DNA from: Sphingomonas cavernae
Lineage (GTDB): Bacteria; Pseudomonadota; Alphaproteobacteria; Sphingomonadales; Sphingomonadaceae
DNA: 64,000 nt
NCBI RefSeq assembly: GCF_003590775.1
Contig: NZ_QYUM01000003.1
Location: forward strand, 560,501-624,500
Direction: 5' to 3'
Shown here: piece after piece, positions 9,263 through 18,469 of the stretch
Numbering within the stretch: the first letter of the stretch is position 1
Layout: each line of letters starts with the position of its first letter
The notes under the pieces: generated by a model
What the model was told of the DNA's origin: nothing
The model's database searches: none
The model's input: only the letters and a program-made list of their open reading frames with translations
Made by a program: the position numbers and the translations under genes

Positions 9263-10830
9263 GCGCAGCGCCCCGTCGGCTTGTGCGCCAGTGCACGGCC
9301 CGCAGCCCGGCCTATGGGCTTGCCGCCATCGACCACGACCACGCCGTTCACGATGACCGAGCGCACTCCATCGGCGAGCAGCGTCGGCGCGTCATAGGTC
9401 GCGCGTTCGCGATAGCGCCTGGGGTCGAAGACCACGATATCTGCAAAGGCGCCGGCACGCAGATGGCCGCGTCCGTCGAGCCCGAACGTATCGGCGGTGA
9501 GCGCGCTGCTGCGTTCGATGAAATCGCGCAGCGTCAGGACTTTGTCCGCCACGACATATTTGGCGTATTTGCGTGCGAACGACCCATAGACGCGCGGATG
9601 GCCCGTCGAGGCGTCGGATCCCGTCATCACCCAGGGCCGCTTCATGAATGCCGCGATGTCCTGCTCGCTCTGATTGAACGACGCGACGCCGGGATCATCT
9701 TCGCGAATGACCGCGATCGCGGCGGTGATCGCATCCCCGCTATGCGCCTCGGCAATCTTTGCGAGCGTCGCGCCCTTGTGACGCCCGGCGGTGACTAGCA
9801 GCGCGCCCGCGCCGCCGCGCTTGCGGAGGTTTTCGACCATGTCGGTGCGTAAGCGATCGGCAAGCGCTCCGTCGTCGAAGCGCCTGAGCAGCGCTACGCG
9901 CCCGCCATCCTGCGCCCAGCGCGGCACGAGCGAAGCAGCGAGGCTGGTTCCCGACGCCGACCACGGATATTGGTCGGCCGTGACCATCTGGCCTTGCGCG
10001 CGCGCGGCCTCGACGATGCCGATGATCGTGTTCGCCTGCCCCTGCACATCGACGCCCAGCGCCTTGATGTGCGCGATATGGACGGGCATCTGCGCCTGTC
10101 GCCCAACGTCGATCGCTTCCTCGATCGCGGCCTTGAGGCCGATCGAATAGCTCGATTCATCGCGGATATGGCTGTCATAGGTGCCCCCGCGCGATCCCGC
10201 CTCGCGTGCCAGCGCTACGACTTCCTCGCGCCCGGCGAAGCTCTGCGGTGCGTAGAACAGCCCGGTCGAAAGGCCGAGCGCCCCTTCACACATTGCCTTG
10301 GCGACGAGCCCCTTCATGCGCGCAAGTTCGTCAGTGGTGGGTTTGCGATCGGCCTCGCCGATCACTGATTTCCTGATGGGCCCAAGTCCCACATAGGTCG
10401 CATAGTTGATCCCGACCGGCTTCGCGGCCGCCCTGCCCAGCACGCCTGCGACGTCGAGGTCGCCGCCGCCGTCATTGCCGACGAACGCGGTGGTCACACC
10501 TTGCATCAGAAAGGGCAGGATAAGCCGTTCTTGCGCGTCGTCGGAGGCAAGCATTGCGCCCGCATGCGTGTGTGGATCGATGAAGCCCGGCGCTACCACC
10601 ATTCCGCTGGCGTCGATCACTTGTTTCGCATGCACATCGGCACGATGCGTGACCAAGCGGATGCGATCGCCGGTCACCGCGACATCGCCGACAAAGGGCT
10701 CGGCTGAACCCGTGTAGACGGTGCCGCCGCGGATCAGCAGATCAACCTGTTCGGGGGCGGGAGCCGCGCCGAGTGTGGAGATCGCGATCGTGAGCATCGC
10801 CGCCGCACGCGCAATCCTCGGCTTTTTCAT
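9259..10830 (-). CDS. Exported N-acyl-D-amino-acid deacylase (D-aminoacylase family)
   Basis: A 523-residue amidohydrolase of the D-aminoacylase/dihydroorotase-like family, which removes the acyl group from N-acyl-D-amino acids. Seen: an N-terminal signal peptide (Lys-rich start, hydrophobic run to about residue 22), His-Thr-His metal motif in Asp-Pro-His-Thr-His, Asp-Ser-His-Ile-Arg-Asp-Glu, Val-His-Ile-Ala-His-Ile-Lys and Gly-Ser-Asp-Ala-Ser. It overlaps both neighbours by 4 bp. Export places deacylation in the periplasm, apart from the cytosolic acetyltransferase encoded two genes upstream. Confidence 0.85.
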   Translation of the reverse strand: MKKPRIARAAAMLTIAISTLGAAPAPEQVDLLIRGGTVYTGSAEPFVGDVAVTGDRIRLVTHRADVHAKQVIDASGMVVAPGFIDPHTHAGAMLASDDAQERLILPFLMQGVTTAFVGNDGGGDLDVAGVLGRAAAKPVGINYATYVGLGPIRKSVIGEADRKPTTDELARMKGLVAKAMCEGALGLSTGLFYAPQSFAGREEVVALAREAGSRGGTYDSHIRDESSYSIGLKAAIEEAIDVGRQAQMPVHIAHIKALGVDVQGQANTIIGIVEAARAQGQMVTADQYPWSASGTSLAASLVPRWAQDGGRVALLRRFDDGALADRLRTDMVENLRKRGGAGALLVTAGRHKGATLAKIAEAHSGDAITAAIAVIREDDPGVASFNQSEQDIAAFMKRPWVMTGSDASTGHPRVYGSFARKYAKYVVADKVLTLRDFIERSSALTADTFGLDGRGHLRAGAFADIVVFDPRRYRERATYDAPTLLADGVRSVIVNGVVVVDGGKPIGRAAGRALAHKPTGRCA

Positions 10831-11816
10831 TCTTCCCCCCAGAAACCTGGCGCCGGCGGCACGAGCATTCCGTGCGCTTCGGCAACGCCACCGGCGCGAT
10901 CCTCCCGGAGCCAGAGCGGCCCGTCAAGGTCGGCGAAGCCGGAGAGGCGGGCGACGTGCAGCGCTGGCGCGATCGAGAGCGACGAACATATCATGCAGCC
11001 CGTCATCAGTTGCATTCCGCGCGCACGCGCCGCGTCGGCAAGGCGCAGCGCCTCGGTCAGTCCCCCGGACTTGTCGAGCTTGACGTTCACTGCCTGATAG
11101 CGCCGCGCGACGACATCGAGATCGTCCGTCACGTGGATGGCTTCGTCGGCGCAGATTGGCACCGACGACCTGAAGCCCTCGAGCCACGCGTCCTCGCCCG
11201 CGGGCACCGGTTGTTCGAGCAGCGCGACGCGGCATTGCAACAGCACGTCCTGCAGTTTTTCGGTAAGTGCCTCGTCCCAGCTTTCATTGGGGTCGACGAT
11301 CAGGGCCGCGTCCGGCGCGGCGGCGCGGACCGCCAGGATCTGCGCCGCGGGATCATTGGCGTCGACCTTCACCTTGATCAGCGGCGCGTCGGCGATCGCG
11401 GCCGCCGCGCGCGCCATCGCATCGGGTGTATCGATGACGACGGTGAGCGCGGTCGGGAGTCGTCCGGGGGGCGGTGCGCCGATCATAGCGGCGACGCTCG
11501 AACCGGAAAGCCGCGCCTCGAGATCCCACAGCGCGCAATCGAGCGCGTTGCGCGCCGCGCCCGGCGGAAGCAGGGTGAGCAATGCGGCACGATCGGCGCC
11601 GTCCTCCACCGCGCCGCGCACGCTCTCGATCATCGCCAACGCGCTTTCGACGCTTTCGCCATAGCGCGCATAGGGAACGCCTTCGCCGCGCCCGCTGAAC
11701 GCGCCGTGCGCGATCGTAACCGAGACGACGTCAGCCTCGGTCTTCACCCCGCGCGAAATGCGAAAGGGTGATTTTAGCGTGAAGCGGTCGTGGCGGGCTT
11801 CGAGACGTCGTTGCAC
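10827..11816 (-). CDS. dgcA: Enolase-superfamily epimerase (DgcA / L-Ala-D/L-Glu epimerase type)
   Basis: A 329-residue mandelate racemase/muconate-lactonizing enzyme relative. Visible catalytic elements: Lys-Val-Lys near residue 145, metal ligands in Asp-Pro-Asn-Glu-Ser, Leu-Leu-Glu-Gln-Pro and Cys-Ala-Asp-Glu, and the second-barrel Lys in Lys-Leu-Asp-Lys-Ser-Gly-Gly. The family includes L-Ala-D/L-Glu dipeptide epimerases and DgcA, which racemises N-acetyl-D-Glu to N-acetyl-L-Glu. Direct pairing with a DgcN homologue favours DgcA. The GTG start lies 43 bp inside the upstream gene; its stop overlaps the deacylase start. Confidence 0.82.
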   Translation of the reverse strand: MQRRLEARHDRFTLKSPFRISRGVKTEADVVSVTIAHGAFSGRGEGVPYARYGESVESALAMIESVRGAVEDGADRAALLTLLPPGAARNALDCALWDLEARLSGSSVAAMIGAPPPGRLPTALTVVIDTPDAMARAAAAIADAPLIKVKVDANDPAAQILAVRAAAPDAALIVDPNESWDEALTEKLQDVLLQCRVALLEQPVPAGEDAWLEGFRSSVPICADEAIHVTDDLDVVARRYQAVNVKLDKSGGLTEALRLADAARARGMQLMTGCMICSSLSIAPALHVARLSGFADLDGPLWLREDRAGGVAEAHGMLVPPAPGFWGEE

Positions 11817-12814
11817 AGCAGTTCATCCATGATCGTATCGAGGCCGAAGCGCATCGGATCGGTGCAGGGAAGGTCGAAAGCCAGCGCGGTCTCATCGCAC
11901 AGCCGCCGCGCCGACGCCTCGTCCATCGCCGAGGTGTTGAGGCATATGCCGACCGCGCGGACACCGGCGCTGGTGAGCCGTGCCATGTGCAGGTTGAGCT
12001 CAAGGCACTCGCCGAGTCCCGGCAGGTCCCGGCCGGCAATGCCGCGCATATGCGCGCGTGACGGGTCATGGCACAGCACGATCGCCTCTGGTTGGGCGCC
12101 ATGGAGAAGCCCGGTCGAAACCCCCGCGAAGGAGGGGTGGAAAAGCGACCCCTGACCCTCGATCACATCCCAGCCATCATCGTCGCGTGCGGGTGCGAGC
12201 TGCTCGATGGCGCCCGAGATGAAGTCGGCCACGACGGCATCGACGGGAACGCCAGCGCCCGCGATCAATATGCCGGTCTGGCCCGTCGCGCGGAAATCCG
12301 CATGCTTTCCGCGCGCGCGGATCGCCTCGACGAGCGCGAGCGATGTGTACATCTTGCCGACCGAGCAATCTGTCCCGACCGTGAGCAGCCGGTGCCCGGC
12401 GCGCGGGCGGCCACTACCGACGACCAGATCTGCGGGTGGATCGCGCACGTCGAACAACTGCAGCGCATTCCGTCGCGCCGCGTCGACCAGGCGGGGCACG
12501 TCGCGCAGCCGCTGGTGGAGACCGGAGGCGACGTTCATGCCCGCCTCAAGCGCCGCGAGCGCGTCTTCAACGAGGTCGGTTTCCATGGTGCCGCCCGAAT
12601 TGGCGATACCCAGCACGAGCGTGCGCGCGCCAGCCGCCGCCGCCTCGGCCATCGTCAGGCGTTGCAGTCCCAGCGTAAGCGGGCAGTCGTCGTGCCGGAA
12701 TTCGCCCACGCAATCGTGGCGGCGAAAGGTTGCGAGACCTCGCGAGGTCTTGATGCCGACCGAGTCCGTGCTGCGGCCGAGATAGAGAAGATAGGGTGCA
12801 GGAATCATCGTCAT
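11774..12814 (-). CDS. dgcN: DgcN family D-glutamate N-acetyltransferase (DUF1611)
   Basis: A DUF1611-type protein. Characterised DgcN homologues transfer acetyl from acetyl-CoA to D-glutamate. Seen: an N-terminal Rossmann-like part with Gly-Ile-Ala-Asn-Ser-Gly-Gly, a P-loop-like Gly-Thr-Asp-Cys-Ser-Val-Gly-Lys near residue 150, and Glu-Gly-Gln-Gly-Ser-Leu-Phe-His-Pro near residue 220. I chose ATG 12814 (346 aa); a TTG at 12838 would add eight residues. It overlaps dgcA by 43 bp. Together the two convert D-Glu to N-acetyl-L-Glu, feeding ordinary glutamate catabolism. Confidence 0.8.
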   Translation of the reverse strand: MTMIPAPYLLYLGRSTDSVGIKTSRGLATFRRHDCVGEFRHDDCPLTLGLQRLTMAEAAAAGARTLVLGIANSGGTMETDLVEDALAALEAGMNVASGLHQRLRDVPRLVDAARRNALQLFDVRDPPADLVVGSGRPRAGHRLLTVGTDCSVGKMYTSLALVEAIRARGKHADFRATGQTGILIAGAGVPVDAVVADFISGAIEQLAPARDDDGWDVIEGQGSLFHPSFAGVSTGLLHGAQPEAIVLCHDPSRAHMRGIAGRDLPGLGECLELNLHMARLTSAGVRAVGICLNTSAMDEASARRLCDETALAFDLPCTDPMRFGLDTIMDELLCNDVSKPATTASR

Positions 12815-12876
12815 TACGGTAAGGCTCTCGTGCGCCAACCGGGCATAGCGAGTGCACGCGGCGTCATAGCCGCGCG

Positions 12877-13761
12877 TTATGCCCCGTCGATCACCTTCGA
12901 CAGAGTCTTGAGAAATGCCGTGGCGAGCGCAGTCGGCGGTCGGTTGATCAGGAAGAGCGCGTGGACGTCGAAGGTCAGGGACGGCTTGAGCGGGCGCATC
13001 GCGAGCCCCGGCCCAAGCGATGCCTGCGCGGTGAAGCTGTCGACCACGGTGAGTCCTACACCCGCACGCACCAGCGCCGTCGCGATATAGAAGGTGCGTG
13101 CCGACACCACCTCATCAAGCTCGATTGCGAGTCGTTCCAGCTCCTGCGTGAAAATGTGGCCAATCGGCCCACTCGCCGCGACGCTGACCAGCCGGTGACC
13201 GCGCAAGTCCGACAGCTCAAGGCGCGTCGGGGCATTGGGCATGTCCTCCTCGCGGTATAGTACCGCGAGTTCGCCCTCGCTCAGCCAGCGACTGCCGACG
13301 GGTGCGGTCGGCGGCACTTCATAGGCGATCGCGATGTCGGTCTCGCGTTCATAGAGCTTGCGCACGAGATCGTCGTGATGGACGGTCTGAAGGTCGAACT
13401 TCACATCCTCGTGCGTGCGCAGGAAACGAGCGACCGCGATCGGGAGCGCACCGAGCGCGAGCGAGGGGAGCGCCGAGATCCGGAGCGTCCGGCCCGCGCC
13501 GCGTCGCAGATTGCGTCCCGCCTCGCGCAGCGAATAGACCCGGTCCTGGATCTCGCGCACCTCGTCGAACAGCATGTGCGCGTCCTCGGTCGGCACCAGC
13601 CCACCATTGGTGCGCTCGAACAGCGGAAAGCCGAGCAGCGATTCCGCGTGGCGCAGCGTCTTCGACACCGAAGGTTGCGAGATATTGAGCGCGCGCGCGG
13701 CAGCAGTGACCGAGCCGTTGGTGTAAACCGCATGGAAAATTTCGATATGGCGCAGCTTCAT
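12877..13761 (-). CDS. LysR-family transcriptional regulator (DgcR candidate)
   Basis: A 294-residue LysR regulator. The N-terminal winged helix-turn-helix shows Ser-Val-Thr-Ala-Ala-Ala-Arg-Ala-Leu and Gln-Pro-Ser-Val-Ser-Lys, and the rest is a periplasmic-binding-protein-like effector domain. The ATG at 13761 is used, because upstream in-frame sequence is Arg-rich shadow of the preceding gene. It overlaps the serine hydrolase stop (ATGA) and is followed by dgcN after 62 bp. A LysR-type activator of dgcN/dgcA is expected from the published D-Glu pathway; the effector may be D-Glu or a muropeptide product. Confidence 0.88.
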   Translation of the reverse strand: MKLRHIEIFHAVYTNGSVTAAARALNISQPSVSKTLRHAESLLGFPLFERTNGGLVPTEDAHMLFDEVREIQDRVYSLREAGRNLRRGAGRTLRISALPSLALGALPIAVARFLRTHEDVKFDLQTVHHDDLVRKLYERETDIAIAYEVPPTAPVGSRWLSEGELAVLYREEDMPNAPTRLELSDLRGHRLVSVAASGPIGHIFTQELERLAIELDEVVSARTFYIATALVRAGVGLTVVDSFTAQASLGPGLAMRPLKPSLTFDVHALFLINRPPTALATAFLKTLSKVIDGA

Positions 13762-14945
13762 CGTTGCGCGGCCTTGGTGTCGCGCGCGAGCGCCTCCTCG
13801 GTGGCGGTAAAAGCGGACCGCTTGCTCGCCTCGTCTGCGGGAACGTCGGTCGCGAAATAAGCCACGCCCGTGCCGCGTTCGCGATCGACCCACAGCCCCG
13901 AGCGCAGGCCATAGGCGTCGCCGGCATGGCCGAAACGCCGGCGCCCGTCGCCGAACACGTCGTCGCGACAACCCTTTTGCGTGGTTGCAAGGAAGGTCAC
14001 CGCCAGGCCGTAGCTGCAGTAGAAACCCGTATTCCCCATCCCCGTTGACTCATCGCTGCCGGTGTCGCCGTTGCTGCCGTCAAAGGTCCAAAGCGGTTGC
14101 TCGAGCAGTGCCACCGAGCGCGGGCTGAGCAGGGTGACACCGTCCACACTGCCCTGGCCGAGCAGCAATCGCCCGATCTGCGCGAGCCCCCGCGCCGAAA
14201 TGCGCAGGCCACCTTGGGGCGAGAAGATCGCGCCGTTCGTGCCCGGTTGCCACTGCGCCAGGTCGCAGCTCCCGTCGCGTGCGGGCAGGACGGCACATGC
14301 GGGCCTGGCGCCGTGATTGTCGTCGCGCACCGGCGCACCCGCACGATAGAGCACGACCGCGCGCGCCGCGGTTTCTTCCCTGCAGTTCGTCCAGTTGTAA
14401 CAGGCATCGAGCTTCAGCGGCGCAAGGACGAGACGATCCATGAGCAGATCGAAGCGCTCGCCCGTTGCTCGTTCCATGACTGCTGCGATCACGGGGAAAT
14501 TGATGTTGGCATAGCGGAAGAAGGTGCCTGGCGCGTTCTCGGCGTCCCACGCCTTGGTATCGGTGAGCACGTCCTGGAGCCGGGCATCGAGCGGAAGCAC
14601 ATAGTCGACCCCGTCGTTGAGCCCCGAACGGTGCGAGAGCAGCAGCTTCAACGTGATCAGCTGGTCCGGAAAGGCGGGGCTGCGCAGCCGCCAGCCGAGC
14701 AGGTCGGAGACATCGGCATCGAGATCGAGCCGTCCCTCTTCGACCAGTCGCATCACCGCGATCGCGGTCACCAGTTTCGAAATGGACGCCACGCGCACCG
14801 GATCGTCGGCGGTGACCTTCCGGCCACTGGCGATATCGGCGAATCCCGATGCTTGTGCGGCGACCTCGCTTTCCCGATCGAAGGAAACGCGAACAATGGC
14901 AGCGGGTTCGGAAGCTGCGGCAAGCAGCATGGCGGTAAGCAGCAT
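13758..14945 (-). CDS. Beta-lactamase-family serine hydrolase, first gene of D-Glu operon
   Basis: A 395-residue class C beta-lactamase-like enzyme with a short N-terminal hydrophobic segment. Motifs: Ser-Ile-Ser-Lys (SxxK) near residue 55, Tyr-Ala-Asn (YxN) near residue 145, and His-Ala-Gly-Asp in place of KTG near residue 345. Several cysteines in the middle suggest disulfides and therefore periplasmic location. It heads the operon and is coupled to the LysR gene, so it is a plausible D-stereospecific peptidase or esterase generating the inducer; this is inference. Confidence 0.82.
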   Translation of the reverse strand: MLLTAMLLAAASEPAAIVRVSFDRESEVAAQASGFADIASGRKVTADDPVRVASISKLVTAIAVMRLVEEGRLDLDADVSDLLGWRLRSPAFPDQLITLKLLLSHRSGLNDGVDYVLPLDARLQDVLTDTKAWDAENAPGTFFRYANINFPVIAAVMERATGERFDLLMDRLVLAPLKLDACYNWTNCREETAARAVVLYRAGAPVRDDNHGARPACAVLPARDGSCDLAQWQPGTNGAIFSPQGGLRISARGLAQIGRLLLGQGSVDGVTLLSPRSVALLEQPLWTFDGSNGDTGSDESTGMGNTGFYCSYGLAVTFLATTQKGCRDDVFGDGRRRFGHAGDAYGLRSGLWVDRERGTGVAYFATDVPADEASKRSAFTATEEALARDTKAAQR

Positions 14946-15417
14946 GAGCCCAGACTAAACAGAAGGCACCGCGCAGTTCAATGCGCGACGATCGATTCAT
15001 TCCTTGAGTGATTTCGGATGAAGCAGTGCGGACAGCGCTTTGTGCACAAAGCCGAACGCCGGATTGGCCTTAGGTCGCAACCGTTCGAATTGTGCAGAAT
15101 TTCGCGGATCGGCGATGATCGACAGGCTCTCCTAAGCGGAAATGCGAACCTGTTTCGGGGCGAATGAAATGACGACGACCAAGGGGGAAATGCAAGCCTG
15201 CGACTATGCACACGTCTCGACGACGAACGCTGGAGCGAGCAGAATGGCGGCTCCGTATCGCGTCGTTGAACCCGGCGCCAGCGCCACCGACGCCGCAGGC
15301 CAGGGGATTGTGCATGGCCCGCAACGGCCGCAAGTACGACGATCAGGGCGACCGCCATGCGGGTGATCATCGGGCGGTCCTTTCGGGCATCATAACTTGC
15401 AGTGCGGCGTTCGTGGC
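14946..15417. other. Intergenic region, no supported gene
   Basis: A 472-bp gap. A minus-strand reading starting at 15370 begins with a good signal-peptide-like stretch (Met-Ile-Thr-Arg then hydrophobic residues ending His-Ala-Gln) but continues as Arg/Ser-rich low-quality sequence; it may be a decayed small exported protein. The part nearest 14945 is the promoter of the D-Glu operon and contains the palindrome at 15037. Confidence 0.4.
15037..15052. promoter_or_regulatory. 16-bp perfect palindrome, candidate LysR operator
   Basis: GCTTTGTGCACAAAGC is a perfect dyad lying 92 bp before the first codon of the seven-gene operon. A related half-conserved site, ATTGTGCAGAAT (15089-15100), lies about 50 bp further upstream, matching the two-site layout common for LysR regulators. 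The binding protein is inferred to be the LysR encoded in the operon. Confidence 0.45.
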
Positions 15418-16359
15418 TTAGCCGTTCCAGTCGAAGGGTTGCACCTCGGTGCGGCGTCCCAGCAGAAAGGCGTCGGCGACGAGGCGGAAGGGCGTGAGGT
15501 CGGCGTCGCTCTGACGGTTTGCGAGCAGGCGCGCGAAATGTCGGTAGAGCCGCGTATATTCGGGTTCCTCACCGACCTCAACCGCGACGCCGTCGATCGC
15601 CATCCGCGAGGCGCCCATCGACAGCTTGAGATGCCCCTGGTCGGTCTCGACCTCGATATCCCAGGTCTGGGGACCGCGCTGATCGAAGTCGAAGTCGACG
15701 TCGATCGGGACGCCCGAGGTATCGACAAAGGCAAGATCGGCCGCGATCGGTGCGGCGCGATTGGCGGGAAAGCGCAGCTCGGCGCGCTCGAGCATGAAGG
15801 CGCGGGGCAGGATGTGCGTGATCACCGAGAGCGCGTTGATGCCGGGATCGAAGACGCCGATGCCGGGTTCCCAGATCCATTCCTGGCCCGGGTGCCAGAC
15901 ACGCACGTCCTCTTTCCAGTTGACCGCGACGCGGTGGATCGTGCGGCCCTTGAGCCATGCGCGGGCGGGCTCGACCGCGGCGGCCTCGCGCGAATGCCAG
16001 GTGGCGTAGAAGACCCTGCCGGCCTCGCGCGCGAGCTCCGTGAAGGATTCGGCTTCGCACAGGGTCGCGGCCGGCGGCTTTTCGATCATCACGTCGAGCC
16101 CGTGCGCGAGCGCTTCGGCGACGATGGCAAGCCGGCCGCGCGGCGGCGTGCAGATCGAGACCGCCTGCACCTCGGGCATCGCCGCCATCATCTCGCCGAT
16201 CGTGGCGAAGCCGGGAACACGTTCGGGCGGCGTGTGTTGCGTCACACCGGCGACCAGTTCGAAATCCAGGCTCGCGGCCAGTGTCGGCACATGCTGGTCG
16301 CGCGCGATCTTGCCGATCCCGATCAGAGCGATACGTGTCGGGCTCACGGCCGCGCGCAC
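15418..16359 (-). CDS. Gfo/Idh/MocA oxidoreductase, D-galactose (L-arabinose) 1-dehydrogenase type
   Basis: A 313-residue NAD(P)-dependent dehydrogenase. The Rossmann motif is Gly-Ile-Gly-Lys-Ile-Ala, the catalytic Lys lies in Glu-Lys-Pro-Pro near residue 93, and Trp-Glu-Pro-Gly-Ile-Gly-Val-Phe-Asp-Pro-Gly-Ile-Asn matches the aldose-dehydrogenase subgroup. It would oxidise D-galactose (or L-arabinose) to the lactone. It is divergent from the operon that encodes lactonase and dehydratase, so it supplies the first step. Starts are GTG at 16359 or the GTG at 16347; neither has a clear ribosome site. Confidence 0.82.
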   Translation of the reverse strand: MRAAVSPTRIALIGIGKIARDQHVPTLAASLDFELVAGVTQHTPPERVPGFATIGEMMAAMPEVQAVSICTPPRGRLAIVAEALAHGLDVMIEKPPAATLCEAESFTELAREAGRVFYATWHSREAAAVEPARAWLKGRTIHRVAVNWKEDVRVWHPGQEWIWEPGIGVFDPGINALSVITHILPRAFMLERAELRFPANRAAPIAADLAFVDTSGVPIDVDFDFDQRGPQTWDIEVETDQGHLKLSMGASRMAIDGVAVEVGEEPEYTRLYRHFARLLANRQSDADLTPFRLVADAFLLGRRTEVQPFDWNG

Positions 16360-16678
16360 CGGGTGGCAGAAGCGCGGGCGATCACGGTGCGCAGTATGTA
16401 TTCCATAGCGGCTGACACTCCCGGTATCCTCTCCATAATATTGATTCTATTCCAGAAATCCGGAAAGATTTTATTATCTGATATATATGCTTTATATTTG
16501 CCAATTGGGTTGCTATCAAGTGGGAAACCGCTTGGCTGCCACATGCATTGAAGCTGCCACGCCGGTTTGAAACATCACAATGGCGGCCAGCGCGTCGCCA
16601 AGGGGGTAGGATGAAAGTCGCGGCACGCGCTCCGAAAGCGAGCATGATCACGCCAGTTTGCGCGGAGCCTGTTGCGTA
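16360..16678. promoter_or_regulatory. AT-rich divergent promoter region of galactose genes
   Basis: A 319-bp gap between divergent catabolic genes, with an unusually AT-rich core at about 16436-16510. TATCTGATAT at 16475-16484 resembles half of the inverted repeat found before the TonB receptor gene. No gene is seen. Confidence 0.45.
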
Positions 16679-18469
16679 ATGCGTGGGAAAGTCGCCCTTC
16701 GTTCGCGCGCCTGGTTCAATGATATGGCGAACCCCGACATGACCGCGCTCTATATCGAGCGCTACATGAACTTCGGCCTGACGCTCGAGGAACTGCAGTC
16801 CGACCGACCGATCGTCGGCATCGCCCAGACGGGCAGCGACCTCAGCCCCTGCAACCGCCATCATATCGTGCTGGCCGAACGCGTGCGCGAGGGCGTTCGC
16901 GACGCCGGCGGCATTCCCATCGAGTTCACCACGCATCCGATCCAGGAAACGGGCAAGCGCCCGACCGCAGGGCTCGATCGCAACCTGTCATATCTCTCGC
17001 TGGTCGAGGTATTGTACGGCTATCCGCTCGACGGCGTGGTGCTGACGATCGGTTGCGACAAGACGACGCCCGCTTGCCTGATGGCGGCGGCCACGGTGAA
17101 CATCCCGGCGATCGCGCTGTCGGTCGGCCCGATGCTCAACGGCTGGCACAAGGGCGAGCGCACGGGTTCGGGCACGATCGTCTGGAAGGCGCGGCAGATG
17201 CTCGCGGCGGGCGAGATCGACTATCAGGGATTCATCAAGCTGGTTGCATCGTCGGCGCCGTCGACGGGCTATTGTAACACCATGGGCACTGCGACGACGA
17301 TGAATTCGCTGACCGAAGCGCTGGGCATGTCGCTGCCCGGTTCGGCCGCGATCCCCGCGCCCTATCGCGACCGCCAGGAATGCGCGTACCTGACGGGCAA
17401 GCAGATCGTCGAAATGGTGCTGGCGGACCGCAAACCCTCCGACATCCTGACGCGCGAGGCGTTCATCAACGCGATCCGCGTCAACTCGGCGATCGGCGGC
17501 TCGACCAATGCGCCTATCCACCTCAACGCCATTGCGCGCCACGTCGGTGTCGAGCTTTCGGTCGACGACTGGCAGGCCTTCGGCCACGATATTCCGCTGC
17601 TCGTCAACCTTCAGCCGGCGGGCGAGTATCTGGGCGAGGATTATTACCGCGCAGGCGGTGTGCCCGCGGTCGTTGCCGAGCTGATCGGGCAGGGGCTCAT
17701 TCATGAGGGCGCGCTGACGGTCAACGGCAGGACAATCGGCGACAATTGCCGCGATGCCGGGATCGAGGACGAGAAGGTGATCCGGCGGTTCGACGCGCCC
17801 TTGAAGCCGGCGGCCGGCCTTTCGGTGCTGCGCGGCAACCTGTTCGAGGCCGCGGTCATGAAGACCAGCGTCATTTCGGACACGTTTCGCGAGCGCTTCC
17901 TGTCGGATCCCGACGATCCCGAAGCTTTCGAGGGGCGTGTCGTCGTCTTCGACGGGCCCGAAGACTATCACGCGCGCATCGACGACCCCGCGCTCAAAAT
18001 CGACGAGCGGACAATGCTCGTCATCCGCGGGACGGGGCCGATCGGCTATCCGGGCGGCGCCGAGGTGGTGAACATGCGCCCGCCCGCCGCACTGATCCGC
18101 GCGGGCATCGATACGCTGCCGTGTATCGGCGATGGTCGCCAGTCGGGCACCTCGGGCAGTCCCTCGATCCTCAACGCCGCGCCCGAAGCGGCCGCGGGCG
18201 GCGGTCTGGCGCTGGTGAGGACGGGCGATCGTATCCGGATCGACCTTCGCCGCGGCGAGGCCAATCTGCTCGTGTCGGACGAGGAGCTGGCCGAGCGTCG
18301 CGCGGCGTTCGAGGCGGAGGGAGGCTATCGCTATCCCGCATCGCAGACGCCCTGGCAGGAAATACAGCGCGGCATTGTCGGCCAGTTCGATACTGGCGCG
18401 GTGCTCGAGCCCGCCGTCAAATATCAGCGCATCGCGCAGACGCGCGGCATTCCCCGCGACAGCCACTGA
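16679..18469 (+). CDS. IlvD/Edd family sugar-acid dehydratase (D-galactonate/L-arabonate type)
   Basis: A 596-residue Fe-S dehydratase that converts an aldonate to the 2-keto-3-deoxy acid. Cluster-type cysteines appear in Pro-Cys-Asn, Gly-Cys-Asp-Lys-Thr-Thr-Pro and Tyr-Cys-Asn-Thr-Met-Gly, matching the arabonate/xylonate dehydratase branch rather than DHAD. Start ATG 16679 gives the conserved Leu-Arg-Ser-Arg-Ala-Trp-Phe near the N-terminus; the TTG at 16658 is less likely. The stop overlaps the next ATG by one base (TGATG). With dgoK and dgoA present, D-galactonate is the probable substrate. Confidence 0.88.
   Translation: MRGKVALRSRAWFNDMANPDMTALYIERYMNFGLTLEELQSDRPIVGIAQTGSDLSPCNRHHIVLAERVREGVRDAGGIPIEFTTHPIQETGKRPTAGLDRNLSYLSLVEVLYGYPLDGVVLTIGCDKTTPACLMAAATVNIPAIALSVGPMLNGWHKGERTGSGTIVWKARQMLAAGEIDYQGFIKLVASSAPSTGYCNTMGTATTMNSLTEALGMSLPGSAAIPAPYRDRQECAYLTGKQIVEMVLADRKPSDILTREAFINAIRVNSAIGGSTNAPIHLNAIARHVGVELSVDDWQAFGHDIPLLVNLQPAGEYLGEDYYRAGGVPAVVAELIGQGLIHEGALTVNGRTIGDNCRDAGIEDEKVIRRFDAPLKPAAGLSVLRGNLFEAAVMKTSVISDTFRERFLSDPDDPEAFEGRVVVFDGPEDYHARIDDPALKIDERTMLVIRGTGPIGYPGGAEVVNMRPPAALIRAGIDTLPCIGDGRQSGTSGSPSILNAAPEAAAGGGLALVRTGDRIRIDLRRGEANLLVSDEELAERRAAFEAEGGYRYPASQTPWQEIQRGIVGQFDTGAVLEPAVKYQRIAQTRGIPRDSH

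Noticed and set aside
13762-13971. 70-residue Arg-rich N-terminal extension of the LysR regulator
   Set aside because: LysR proteins begin at the winged helix; ATG 13761 is coupled to the upstream stop.
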